DNA of 64,000 bases, taken from Bos javanicus (Eukaryota; Chordata; Mammalia; Artiodactyla; Bovidae). This document shows, piece by piece, positions 23,501 through 38,500 of this stretch. Every line of letters starts with the position of its first letter. The stretch's first letter is position 1. The stretch covers positions 61,511,689 to 61,575,688 of the forward strand of contig NC_083881.1 in the NCBI RefSeq assembly GCF_032452875.1, in the 5' to 3' direction. The translations under genes were made by a program, and so were the position numbers. The notes under the pieces are model-generated. The model worked only from the letters and a program-made list of their open reading frames with translations. It did no database searches and was not told the origin of the DNA.

Positions 23501-26500
23501 TACATATCTTCTCAAAATTATTTGTCTATTTTTTTTGGCTGTGCTAGGTCTTCACTGGTGCGAGGGCTTTTCTCCAGTTGCGGCAAACGGGGGCTACTTC
23601 TCATTGTGGTGCTCTGGCTTCTCACTGAGATGGCTTCTCTTGCTGCAGAGCACCAGCTCTAGGAATGTAGGCTTCACTAGTTGCAAAGTGTGAGCTCGTA
23701 GTTGTGGCGACAAGCTCAGCTGCTCCATGGCATGTGGGATCCTCCCAGACCAGGGATTGAACCCATGTCTCCCACACTGGCAGGCGGATTCTTTACCACT
23801 GAGCTAACAGAGAACTCCAACTTCATATATCTCATCGAGTCTTAAAAGGACCTCATAATGTGTACAGCAAAGGTGTGATGCTCATTTTACAAAGAAAATG
23901 AGGCCCAGAGAAGTTAAAAGACTTACCCTAGGTCACACAGCAAGTTGGTAGCAGAACCAGCAAAAGAACTCAAGATTCCTGGGTCCAGGACTCTTTCCAT
24001 TATACTAAGCTACCTCCCATATGACACAATGAAACTGGAAAAGAAAATACTTCATGGGCCTGGCCTTACTACCACCACTTCTCTACTACCTCCCAGACTT
24101 TCCTTTCATCCTGCTGACACCTCTTGAGGAATATACACACAAAAGAATTCTTCGGGGAGCATACACACTGTACTTATATTTTCTTGGCAAGTACCTCATG
24201 TGGAAAGGCAGAATACAGGAAAAGATGACATGCTATAATGTCATGAGTGCACAACTTGCAGTGAAAAGACCTCAATTTTTAGTCCTAACTTTGCCATTTG
24301 ACACTTTTATGGCCATATGCTTTAGGCCACAACTTAACTCTTGTGCATTTTTTACTTCATCTATGAGAAAAAGTGTAACAACTGCCCAAACTACTTCACA
24401 GAACTGTTGTAAATATCAAATTAGACAATGAATATTAACCTGTAAGTTCAAAAATGCTTAATAAATTTTTTTTTTTCCAAAGGAAAGTACAGGCTAGGTA
24501 GAATCTATGCTCACTGGAAAGTGATAGTAAATATCTGCAGACCAACACAGTAGCCTAGTAGCCATTTTGGTATACTTCCTTGACAAGATAAATGGGGAAT
24601 TACAGACACACAGTAGGTATGAGATAAGTACTGAAAGAAGGATCTTGAGAAGGTTGTACAGCAGAAAAAGTACCACACAGGAGACCTGGGTTTTGGTTAC
24701 AGCTATGCCACGTATGAGATATGTGACTCTGGGCAAACCACTTCAGCTCTGTGGCCTCAAACTTCCACATCTATCAACATGAGTGGGTTGGTGAGACTGT
24801 GCAAAGGCCCTTCCAAGTCTAAAATTATAATAACTAGAGTTAATATAATTCATTTATTAGGTGAAAAAGATGGTTCCAAAACTATAAAATTTACCACAAA
24901 GAAAAGATAAAGGTATTTCCTAATCCAACACCCAGACTATAAAGGAATTCTGGGCGAGAGCAGGCTGTAAGGCTACTACTTACTTGCTAGACCTTGGAAC
25001 TACCATTTCAGCTAGTGTCTCATACTGCTTAATCCAGTCATTGTGGTTTAACCTGCAGGAAAGGTACAATTAAGTTACTAGAAGAGAAAAACAAGTCCTA
25101 CTTCCTGCCAGACCCAGAAAGAGAAAAAATTATGAGACAAACTATATATATATATAATTCAACTATATATATATAGTAAATATATCTCAAATCTATCTAA
25201 CAAAAGAAAAATCAAGTTTCCTACAGAGAATGAATTCAAATACACTGAGTGGTGAAGGAGGAAACATAACGCACCATCTCTTACATCTAGTAACTACTGC
25301 AAAAGAGGCACACCCTAGAACTCAGTTTGGAAAAGAAGCAAAGCAAAATGGAGATTTGAAATTATTTTCAAACTTTAGGGTTAATTTATATTACCTCACT
25401 AAAAAGAAAAGAAGAAAGCAAATAAGGAAGTAAGAGAGAGAGAAATGAGAGAAAGAGAGAGAGAGAGAAGCCATGCTGAAATCACTAACACTTTTATTCA
25501 GTGGCCATTCAGAAGCGCTGGGAGAAGGCACGTTTACTGAAGCACAGGGTACCAGGAAGCACTGAGTCAACAAAGCGACAGTAAACCAAGCTGCCACAGA
25601 GCATTGTGCAACAGCCTTCCTTCCTTCTCTAGAGACCACTGGCTTTCGTGGGTGTGGCAATATAAAATAAAGAACTGTATCGATAGTATTGTAGCCAGGA
25701 TAATAAATAAGCCACTATACAAGGTACCCGAGGTCTGACCCTAGGTTTCCAGTACAGTGTACAGAAAACTATGAAAATTTCTTGTCTTAAACACAAATTT
25801 TAAACAAAGGTTGCATAAGACAAATCTTTTCTCTGGACAACGGTTATTTCCATGCATAGTATAAAAACACACATACACAGACATTTTTCAGAAATAATCA
25901 GTATTTTCTTATTCTGCAGTAAGCAGGGAAAGGCAAAAATCAGATGATACTGTCGCCACTGTAAATTAAATGGAGGTGCTTTCCCGCCCCTTTCCAGGAG
26001 GCATCATTTTCCTATATTCCCAGTTTCCTAGCCAGATAAAAATGGAGAGCACAGCAAAACAAGACTTTATGAATAATGCTGACAAGAGTCCCCAAATCTC
26101 CCACACCAGTTTGGATCCCCCAATGATTTCCTGATGGTAAGATTTCAGTGCAGGTCAGAAATGAAACCATTAACAGTATTTTCCGCCACCCACCCACACA
26201 TACAGAATTCTAACCTTCAAAAGATTTCATTTTATCAAGATTAACTATGCCCAAATGTTAATTAATACAGAAGGCCTAATCTAGAGGAGATTTCAAAGAA
26301 TTATCCAACCTAAACTATGGCCATAACCTGTACCTGTTTTTGTAAATAAAGTTTTACTGACACCAGACATATCACTTCATGCACACAGTGGGGATGGCTG
26401 CTTTTAGCTACAACCACAAAGCTGATGTGGCAGAGTTGAGTAGCTGTATCACAAACCATATGGCCTGCAAAGGGTAAAATACTATTCAGCCTTTTATATA

Positions 26501-29500
26501 AAAGATATGTTAACCTTTGATCTAATCCAATCCTTTACTTCTTAAAGGGGTTAATTTATCCTAATCAATCATAAAGATTTTTCAGAAAAACAAAGAACTT
26601 CCTATTTTGAAATATCTAAAAACAGTATTTTTTTAAAAATCCAATAGTTTAGCATTATTTAATTTTTTAATGGTCAACTCTACTAAGTTGAACTTGATTT
26701 AGAATCTCAATTTATAACTGACATCTCTATTACCAGGTTACGAACTAAATTCCACTGTATGTGCCATATGAGTATATGTTGGTTGACAGAAAAAATGACA
26801 AGGTGATATTCCATTCACACTCGGGTTTTGTGGAAAACTTCAAATTACAGTATCAGGCACTAACATTTTTCTTGTATTTTAATAAGTAAAAACCTTTTGT
26901 AATGAAAAGACATACTTGGGAACTACGACCAGTAACGTGACGAGATACTCTGAGTCAAGAACAAAGTCATCCTTCTTCACAATTTCTGCTAGACTTCGAG
27001 TTAGCAAACTCCCTCTGAGGAATAAGAAAAAGATCATTAGGCTGATAATTATGTGGTTCCATAACACAAGTAAAGATACAGCAGGCTAAGTATAGTTACA
27101 TATACTACACATACATCTCAAGAGGGATTAGCCTGAGTTAACATTTTTTATTTGATGTATCAAGAAGCCAAAATTTAGCTGAATATTTCCCATATCTAAA
27201 CCCAAAGAAATGTCAAAATTTTATCAGAATTTGCCTCTAGTGTCTCCCTTTGTGTTTGTTTTAATTATTATAACTCAGTTCTTCTCTTGATTATATATAT
27301 ATAATGTCTTAACTGGGAAAGTGTTATTCATTAGGCATCAATTAAAGTCTACCTCACCATAATTATGCAATTGTATCATCTAAGCACAACCTTTGATTTT
27401 CCTCCCTCTCCTTGGGTATCAATTTTGGTTAGTTAACCCAACAATCAACTCTTTGAATGCAAGTCTTCACTTGGTCTCCCAGTAGATTCACACTGAAAAT
27501 GACTTGCCCTGTTTGCACCCCTGACAGGACGACTCAGTTCTGCCTCTGGGATACGAATGTATACCTTGAATGTATACGAATGTATACTACACCTGTAGTA
27601 GTCATACTACAGTGAGATCAACCACAAGAAGAGTGTTCTATTTTAAGAAAACCTAACATAAAAAATTGAAACATAAAGACACATAAAAATGGAAACACTG
27701 GAAAACAGATAAATTAAAGAATGAGAATTACATAAAAAAGGATTTTTCTATATAATTCTTTTAAGCAGCAGATAATTGCTATGTAATTAAATTATGATTT
27801 AATTTAAAACAATTAACTTTAGATAATTTTTACAGTGAAAAATCAGATGGATAAAGGATAAACCAGGACCCAGCTCAGAAGTATTATGTATGAAACGAGC
27901 ATAATAAATCAGCCTCACATCTGTTTTGACTAGCCTGAAATAATGAGTTTTTCTCCATGAAGTGAAAAAATACCACCTGACTACAGAAACGGCACACACT
28001 GGAACTTACTAAAACCCCCAGCCACAGTTTATCCACAACATACGCTACACAGCAGTCCTCGACGTTTTCGGCACTGGGGACCAGTTTCATGGAAGACCAT
28101 TTCCCATGGACCAGGGAGGCGGGGCCGGGTGGCTCAGGGTGATTCAGCCTGTTACATTTATTGTGCACTTTATTTCTAGTATTACTACATCAGCTCCAGC
28201 TCACATTATCAGGCATTAGATTTCAGAGGTTGGGGACCCCTGTGCCACAGCGCTTCTCCAATTCTAAATTATTCACATATAGTTGACATGCTTACGCGTT
28301 CTTTCGTTCCAAATTCTGAAGATTCCCTTTCAGGTTGTTGTATGCGGATGCTCGAGATTTCAGGTCATTGTCAATCTGAGTGACACCCTTTACAGAAGAA
28401 AGAAGAGAAATAGGGAGAATCTTCTTAAATCTGCCTCTACTAATACAATTAAAGTAGTTGTGCTGAAACTTTAAAAAACAAACCCACCACCAGTTCCTGA
28501 TGTAATAATATTCTATTATTTTAAAGGCATTATTTTTAAAGGTCATTAAAAAAATAACCTACTTCATTTTTAATAACTATGGGAATTTTCATATCATCTT
28601 TTCTACTAAAGATAATGTTTTATCTACATGTATTTTTATTATTGTTACTATATTCTTAAACCATGTAAATGAAATCTAGATCATTGATTAAAGACATGAC
28701 TAATTGGAAGGTTTTAATACACAAGTCTAAAGAGTTAATTTCCAAAGGAACGAAATCATAACAGAGTTTTGCTGTTTATAACACCACCATTCTTACACAA
28801 AACATTTTTGCAATGAAGTTAACATTTTGCTTCAACTTATTTATAAATGTTACACAAGCTAATTTTTCAAAAATATGATTAAAACTACTAACAATTTAAG
28901 GAGAAGACACAAAGCAGTAGATTTAACACTTGAAGAACTAATTTCAACTTAGCTCTACCATTATCAGCCATGTGGCACGCTGGGGTAAATCATGTCACCT
29001 CTCTGAGCCTGTTTCCTCATCTATAATAGTATCAGGAAGAAGATGACTAAATCCTTGATAAGGATTAAAAGAAAATAATGCTCAGTCATAATAAGAACAC
29101 CATTTTATATTATCTGACTACTCATTTTCATTAAATTATTTGACCCTGAGTTAAAATCCTTGATAGACTATTTATTTACATTTAACCACAGAGCACAATG
29201 TACAAATAAAGTCAGTGGAAGCTAAGGAAGTCTGTCCGAATGATTTAAACTGTACTGTTCATCCAGCCAGGTCACAGACATGTTGTCAAACAGTGAATAG
29301 GTCCTTGTCTATTGCCTCATTACAGTTTCAGTTTTACATTTTTCTCTCAAGCTCAAGGACTTTGCAACAGAAAAGGAACTCTTAGTTTAGTGAGTTCATG
29401 GATGGACTTTCAACACCTGTGGACTTGCTGAAACTGTTCATAAAATCACGCAGTATGAGAACACAGGCAATTTTTCTGGGTAAGGAATCAATACTGAATG

Positions 29501-32500
29501 TCAGAAGGCGTCAGAGAACCCAAAAAGTTTAATCTGAATCAGTACTGTACATAAACATACTCAAGTGACCATTATCATATATCTGAATGATTTGTAAATC
29601 TCTAATCAATTCCAATTTATAATTCTATGTGATCTCAGTTATGCTTAAAATTTGTAATTTTAAAGTTACTTTTCTTAGTCAAACACTGTTGATGTAACCT
29701 TTAACTTAACCACTTAAAAAAACAAACCACACACATGGATAATGTGCATGTGAAAGTGTTATCCTTTTCCGACAACTTTCTTTTTTAAGTAAAGTTGCAG
29801 AATGTCACATATAATTAAGTTGCCTTGTCAAAACCTAAATTAGAGTACTTAATAGCTAAATACTTATAAAATAAATAGAATCACTATAAATCAATGTGTC
29901 CTACCTGTGTCATTTTTTTATCTTACCTTGGCAATTATTTCAGAAATATTTTTCAGGGACTGCTTGATTGGATATTTAGCCATGTCCCACTGAAATCTTG
30001 TTATATAAGTAACCAAGTCAACTGAAATAAGGGAAGAAATTAATTACTGAGGAGAAGCAATAGAGTTTTTTATAGTTTGCTATACAGTAATGCCAAAATG
30101 GGCATTAAGAAAATCAGTAAAGATATCATCACTTGTGAAGGTTAAATAAATGTGGGACTGTATTAGGTAACATGGATTAATCAAAATTTTTACCTGTAAT
30201 CTGACTGAATTCTCTTCTCCTTACTCAAAATTTAATATATATATTAAAATGCTCCTTCTAACTTGATGACTTAATAAATGAAATATGCACATACCCATGA
30301 TACATGGGAAGGTGAGAGAGACACAGAGATTGAGAAACTACTGCAAAGTGTCTCCTCAATAAGAATTTGACAAAAGTATGTTATTTCTTTGCAACTTACC
30401 CAAACAAACTGAAAATGAACTTGTCTGTTAAAACCATGTGATGACTGTTTCTAGGAGTCTGTATTTCAGTAATATTCAAAACGTGGACCTTTTCACTTTC
30501 AAATGAAAAGAATAAAAAATGCAAAGCCAAAGAGAAACTCAACAACTAATTCCCTGGAAGTCTAGTAGTCAAGATGACTTTATCCCTCAAGCCTGATGGG
30601 ATCAAGGTCAGGGAAATCAAATGTCAATTATAGTTAACTGGCGAAAGTAATTCATATCAAAATATCTTCTCTCCTCAACTTCTCCCGACAGAATACCAGC
30701 AAGTCAGCAACATATCTGGTATTTTCAAAAGCAGTTTTGGATGCAATGTTCCCTAGATGGTCACCCCCCTATTCTACCAAGAAGACTGACTTCCCTACTT
30801 CATCAAGTACTTAGAGATCAGTGAAGGCACCTAAGTTAACACATCTAACTCCTGTCCTTCTGCCCCAGCCACACATTAACAGAAACAGTAAGCAGGTCAG
30901 GGTTGCTATTTTAACAGAGAGCAAAAATAAATTACTAATTATTTTAAATTGATTAAGTACTTACTGAACATCTACAATTTGCAACGGAAAGAAACGAAAT
31001 TAGAGAAACACTGAATTTAAAATACAGTGACCACTGAGAGTTTAGCCAAACCTCCATACTACTGCCTTCACATGCATTTTACATGGCCAAGTAGCCAGCA
31101 GGAGCCTAGAAATCACACTAGATAATAGCCCTCCTGGCTAACAGCCCTAGATAACAAGCCTGCAATCACAGTAAACGTAAGCTCAGTTCCTGGTTCGATT
31201 TCCGATACCAATCGGTGATAAGCACTCTCCCCTGCTGCCCAGGGCCTCCCCTGCTAGTGGACCCTTTAGATAAGACCCCCTGGGGCAGGACATGGCAGCT
31301 CACTCCAGCATTCTTGCCTGGAGAATCCCATGGACAGAGGAGCCTAGCAGACTGTAGTCCATAGGGTTGCAGAGTCGGACACGACTGAGCATGCATAGGG
31401 CTCTTCAAGTTAATCAAAATTCCCCTTTTTAGTTTGAATTAACCAATCAGGACTTGGCTTGGGAATCCCAAATCACTCCACCCATGGACTCTAATAAAGG
31501 CATGTGCTCCAGGTCCTACTGTTCTTCCTGTCTGCACCCCGCCCTAACTTCCCTGCATTGCTCCCCTCCCTCCAGGACCTGTGAGTAATAAATTTCTCTA
31601 TTTCTCTTTCCCCTGTGGTCATTCGTTGAACTGTGGCTCACCATCCTATGATAACCCAGGGCTCTACCTAACAAGTGTTAATTTATTATAGTGACCTACC
31701 ACAGTAGGCTATACAGGACAGAAAGAGAGGAAAGGATTGTTTCTTATTTTAATGACATATCAGTAAAGATCCAACCAGTCAATCCTAAAGGAAATCAGTA
31801 CTGAATATTCACTGAAAGGACTGATGCTGAAGCTGCAACTCCAATACTTTGACCACCTGATGCGAAGAACTGATTCACTGAAAAAGACCCTGATGCTGGG
31901 AAAGATTGAAGCCGGGAGGAGAAGGGGATGACAGAGGATGAGATGGTTGGATGGCATCACCGACTCAATGGACATGAGTTTGAGTAAACTCAAAGTCGAT
32001 GATGGACAGGGAGTCCTGGCGTGCTGCAAGTCCATGGGGTCGCAAAGAGTTGGATATGACTGAGCGACTGAACTGAATTGAAAATGAAACACATGCTAAA
32101 CTGATATTTCAGGAGAAAACAACAAGTGCAAGGACAAAGGACAATGATGTGGTTGAAACCATCTTTATAAAGCTATTATTACACAGAACAAACTTTATGT
32201 AAAAATTAACTTCTAGCTACAGACAGGTCAGTAGTAGACTATTCTATAAGTACTAAAGAAATACCATATGAAATTTGAGGGGAAGAGGCATTACTCTGCA
32301 ATAAGATTAATAATTTTCATTCTAAAGCTTCTGTAGTTGGATGCAATTAAATACAAAAAGCTAGAGAAAACTGCAAGTATTCACCTGGAACAATGCTGAG
32401 ACACCTAACTCAGAAACACACTTTTAAGTGGAACTGACAGGTAGATCCTGGAAAGAACTAAGGTAAATCTTTATGATACTGCTTTCGGAAGGATCCATAT

Positions 32501-35500
32501 TAAAAAAAAAACAAACTATAATATATATAATGTACGACTGTCTTATGAGAGGTTGTGTTTCAGAGGACAGAATGTAACTGGCAGTATAACCAAATTGTTA
32601 ATAATCATTCTATTTTAATGGCTTTCCACGGCATTTAATACCCTTATCTATATCTTTTTTATGTCTTTCACTTTATTGAAGTCAATATCAAATCACGAAA
32701 CATTAGCTTACCTCCACTGGCCAACAGGTTCTCCTGAACTTTATCTTTACTGTCCTCCAATACGTCAGCCATATATTGAGCCACTTTCTTAACCACCCTT
32801 AGGAGAAAAAAAAAAAATCAGTGGTCACTTTCAGGAAAACAACCTAAATTCCATGCTACACAATGAACATGTTACATGAACACATGAATTTGACTCTGTT
32901 TCCATTACACTATCTGTATAATAATGTTAAACAATGGGTCCTAACTTCCAAAATAATGTTAAGGACAAACTGAACCAAGATTTTATTATATGTAAAACTC
33001 AACTCAGTAACTGTAGTTTTAAGGAAACCACCTGCAATACGTTTATCAAGTCTGGAAAGAAAGTAGTGGAAAGTTGGCGAGGGTAAGCTGAAAGAGTGTG
33101 CAACAGACCTCACCACCCTGTAAGAACAAAGTGGGAAGCAGGAGCTTGCACTCATCAGATGCATACTTCCCCTCAGGACAAAAGGGATCCGACAGGCAAC
33201 AGAACACAAGCAACAGTGCAGTCCTACATTACGTATTCATTACCTACTGACGAGCATCTACTATTTGAGATTTGTTTTGTTGTTGTTTAGTTGCTAAATC
33301 ATGTCTGACTCTTTTGTGATCCCAAGAACTACAGGCCACCAGGCTCCTCTGTCCATGGGACCTCCTGCTCAGTGCTAAAGAGGAAACAAATCATGGTGCC
33401 AAACTACTGAAGCAACTGTGTATCACCTTGTCAACCCCTTTACTTTATAAACACACCCAAGTATAAAGACAGGAAGTGATTTAGTTCCAGAAGTCACAAA
33501 ACCAGTTCCTGGCAGAGCAGTGACAGAAACCTGTCACCCTGATTCTTGTGTTCTGTGTTCTTCACCCCCTCACCCCCCACCATTCCTTGTCCACCTATGG
33601 GCCATGGGTGGGATATATAAGTTCAGCTCAATTCAGTCGCTCAGTCATGTCTGACTCTTTGCTACCCCATGAACCGCAGCACGCCAGGCCTCCCTGTCCA
33701 TCACCAACTCCCAGAGTCCACCCAAACCCATGTCCATTGAGTCGGTGATGCCATCCAACCATCTCACCCTCTGTCATCCCCTTCTCCTCCTGCCCCCAAT
33801 CCCTCCCAGCATCAGGGTCTTTTCCAATGAGTCAGCTCTTCCCATCAGCAACTGTGTATCCCAAGTATTGAAGTTTCAGCTTCAACATCAGTCCTTCCAA
33901 TGAACACTCAGGACTGATCTCCTTTAGGATGGACTGGTTGGATCTCCTTGCAGTCCAAGGGACTCTCAAGAGTCTTCTCCAACACCACAGTTCAAAAGCA
34001 TTAATTCTTCAGCACTCAGCTTTCTTCACAGTCCAACTCTCACATCCATACATGACTACTGGAAAAACCACAGCCTTGACTAGACGGACCTTTGTTGACA
34101 AACTAATGTCTCTGCTTTCTAATATGCTGTCTAGGTTGGTCGTAAAAATCTGTGGTGAGTGCCAACTGAGATGATCAGGTTACAGAGATGCATAAAGGAA
34201 AAAGATTTCATTTTCAGTGACTGTAATCAAAAAAGCATAATGGATCAAGAGCAGGGCAGTGAAGGACAGGAATGGTTTTTTTTGAAAGGCTGATTAGGCA
34301 TGAAGAATGTATATTCTTGCCACAGGGCATCGTATGAGTCAAGATCTGGAGAGAAAGAAAAGCAATGAATGAGGAGGGGTCCAGACAGTGTGGAGTGTCA
34401 TGCTGGGGGGAGAGGGAGGTTGGGCTAGGAAGCAGGCTGGGGTCAGACTGCATGGGGATCACCTCTGACGGCAGTCAGCAGGAAGAGAGGTGACACGGTC
34501 AGGACTTGGGCCAATTTCTTGTATGACTTTTGTGTTTAATGGCAGGGAGTGTAAACTGGAAGACAAATTAAGAAACTCCTGCAACATGGACCAAGAAGGG
34601 CCAGGAAAAGGCGACAGAAGGACAAAATGTGAATGACAAACCTAAGCTGAATGACCTCAATTCTAAGAAAGTGCAACAAATTCAGAAAAAAATGATGTAA
34701 ACTCTAAGTCCTCAACATGCTTAAACCTGGGATCTGTACATACACTTGGCTGTATCTCCAAAATCCACCCATTCCTTCAAAGATGAACCATTATTCCCAT
34801 ATAACTTGAGGAGCATCTTGTAAACAGAACCATGTGCTATGAACATTCAAAAATGGGCATGATCACAACACTGCAAATCAACTATACTTAAAAAAAAAAA
34901 AAGTGCAGGTTTACCACAGAAAATAGTTCAGAGTGTAAAACTGCCTGATATCAAATTTATCAACTTAACATTACAGAACTGAGAAATTCAAAATCTCCCT
35001 CTGCATCTCTACAAGAGTATCTATGACATATGGTCACCTTAAAAAAAAAAAAAAAAAAAAAACAGTTCTAATGGTTAGACCACTGAAAAAGTACAAACTA
35101 TAATTTACTCCACCACAATGTTCAGACTTAAAAAACTGTAACACTATAAGCTAGAATCTGTCAATTCTACTAAAGTCTAAGAACCATATGATTTTTAAAA
35201 TTCCTCAGATCTTTCAGGGAGACTGATAAGGACACGACTGCATAACAGTGCAAGATAACAACAGTGCATAACAGTGCCTAAGAACTGCATCTGTGTGACA
35301 CTTACTTTCCTAAAATTTGTGCGCCAATCTTATACTATATTCAAGACATCCTGCTGATGATTTAAAGAAAAATCTAGAAAGCTATCGAGGTGATGAATAA
35401 GGCTCCAAATAAGTGTTGATAATTATATTTTCAGGAGCCTCCCTTCCCAGTGTCTTTCTTTGTCATGACTTAACATTGTAATGAGGTAGGTAGGACAGCA

Positions 35501-38500
35501 GAAAAGACAATCACCTCAAGGTGGCAACCACAAAAAGTTTCCTCAAACTCTTTTATTAATTAAAAACTTACATTAAGAGACCAAGAGACAATTCTTACCA
35601 TTGGTCAGTTTTTTGAGAGTATCATCAATAATTACTTTCACATTTGCTCTATACGGATGCAAGGAATTATTAACCCTTTAAAAGCAAATCTGTTACTCTC
35701 TGCTTTCATCCTCTCTTTTCCATTTTTATTGCCTAATGCCTCCTCTTACTTGAGGTTTTCATTATTTCTTGCCTAATTCGACTGTAAAACTGGTTCTTAA
35801 CTGACCTTTCACCTCAGGAATACATCTTTGCATGTATACGTGCTAAGTTACTGCAGTCGTGTCTAACTCTATGCGACTCTATTGACCACAGCCTGCAGGT
35901 TCCTCTGTCCATGGAGATTTTCCAGGTAAGAATACTGGAGTGGGTTGCCACACGCTCCTCCAGGGGATCTTTCCCACCCAGGGCTCAAACTCGCGTCTCT
36001 TAGATCTCCTGCATTCACAGGTGTGTTCTTCACCACCAGTGCTACTTGGGAAGCCTAGGACCTCTTCAGGTCTATTTATTTCCTTAGCACACGTTGTTAT
36101 GTACAAAGATCTCTCTGAAACATCTCAGCCTCTATTACCAGAGCCAGTGCATTTGAGGTTCTACCAATTCAGAAAAGTCTAACAACACAGAAGGGAAGAC
36201 CCTTCTGTACAGATTTAGAGAATAAGTTCCCCTCTATTCAAGCCTGTTCCTTTAAAGCGTCAATCAGATACACACTTCTTAAGATTCACCAAAATTCTTT
36301 TTTTTTTTTTTAACTAATTATACCTATTTACCTAAGCCCTAAGTATTAAAAGCTCTGTATCTCAAGACTCAAATGATTTGATTATAGACTGATTCTGTCA
36401 ATTAATCAAGATACAGAAAGTTATTAAGGATCCCATACCCACCTTCAGCTAAAATACACAGAAACTGAATTTCCTAAGTAACTAAACCTGTAATCTAGAA
36501 AAATCTTTCAATGTAACTGAATTTTGAACACAAAAGCATCACTAAATAAATCTTCCAACAAATGGCAGAACATCCCATGTTCACCAACCAAAGATTTAAT
36601 ATGCTAGGGTGGCAACACTCCTGAAATTATTTACAGATTCTACACAATCCCCACTGAAATTCCAGCTGACTTTTTGCAGAAATTTGACACAGTGTTCCTA
36701 AAATCCAAATAGAAATGAAAGGAACCAGAATAACCAAAACAATCCTGAAAAGACTAAATAAACTTGGAGAACTCACACTTTCTGATTTTAAAACTAACTA
36801 CAAAGCTACAGTCAAGAGGGCAATGTGGGACTGGCATCAGGACAGGAATATGGAACACAAAAGGGAGTTCAGAAATGTTAATAACTCTTACATTTATGTT
36901 CGACTGATTTTTGCAAGGGTGTCAGGACAATTCACTGCAGAGACAGAATAGTCTTTTCAACAAATGGCATTAGGACAACTGGATACTCAGTCAAAAGAAT
37001 GAAGATGGACTTCTACCTCACACCATATACAATAAGTAACTCAAAATGAATTAAGTTCAGTTCAGTCGCTCAGTCGTGTCCGACTCTTTGTGACCCCATG
37101 AATTGCAACACGCTAGGCCTCCCTGTCCATCACCAACTCCTGGAGTTCACTCAAACTCACGTCCATGGAGCTGGCGATGCCATCCAGCCATCTCATCCTC
37201 TGTCGTCCCCTTCTCCTCCTGCCCCCAATCCCTCCCAGCATCAGAGTCTTTTCCAATGAGTCAGCTCTTCACGTGAGGTGGCCAAAGTACTGGAGTTTCA
37301 GCTTTAGCATCATTCCTTCCAAAGAACACCCAGGACTGATCTCCTTTAGAATGGACTGGTTGGATCTCCTTGCACTCCAAGGGACTCTCAAGAGTCTTCT
37401 CCAACACCACAGTTCAAAAGCATCAATTCTTCGGCACTCAGTTTTCTTCACAGTCCAACTCTCACATCCATACATGATCTCTGGAAAAACCATAGCCTTG
37501 ACTAGACGGACCTTTGTTGGCAAAGTAATGTCTCTGCTTTTGAATATGCTGTCTAGGATGGTCGTAATTTTCCTTCCAAGGAGTAAGCGTCTTTTAATTT
37601 CATGGCTATAGTCACCATCTGCAGTGATTTTGGAGCCCCCAAAAATAAAGTCTGACACTGTTTCCACTGTTTCCCCATCTATTTCCCATTAAAACGACCT
37701 AAATATAACAGCTAAAACTAGAAAACTCTTAGAAGAAAATATAGACACAAAACTGTGATCCTGGATTAGGCAATGGTTTCTTAGATACAAGGACAAGAAC
37801 ATAAGCCACAAAAAAGATAAACTGGACAGCAAAATTAAGTATCTTGTACCTCAAAGGACACCACCTAGAAAGTGAAGAAAAACCAGAGAATGGGAAAAAA
37901 TATCTGCAAGTCCTATCTGATAAGAGAGTTGCATCCAGACTATATAAAAAACTCTTACAAGTCAATAATCAAAAGAACTGTAAGTCAATTAAAAAACAGG
38001 TGAAGGATCCAAACGGACATTTCTCCAAAGAAGAAACATAAATGGCCAACAAACAAATGGAAAGATGCTTAACACATTATTAGCCATTAGGGAAATGCAA
38101 ATCAAAAACACAGTGAAATACTCTTTAATATCCATTAGGATTGCTATAATCAAAAAGATGGATCTTAATGAGTGTCCATCAAGAATGTGGAGAAATCACA
38201 AGCTTCATACACTGCTGGTGAGACTGTAACAGAGTGCAGCCAACTCTGAAAAACAATCAGGACAGGTCCTCAAAATGTTGAAAATACAGTTACCGTATGC
38301 CCCAGCAATTCCACTCCTTGGTACGCACCCAAAAGAAATGAAAACATATGAACATACAAATACTTACACACAAATATTCATAGCAGCATTTATTCATAAT
38401 AGCCAAAATGTGGAAACAACCTTAATGTCCATCAACTGATGAATGGATTAATAAAATAATCTGCACAATGTAGTATTATTTGGTAATAAAAAGAAATTAA

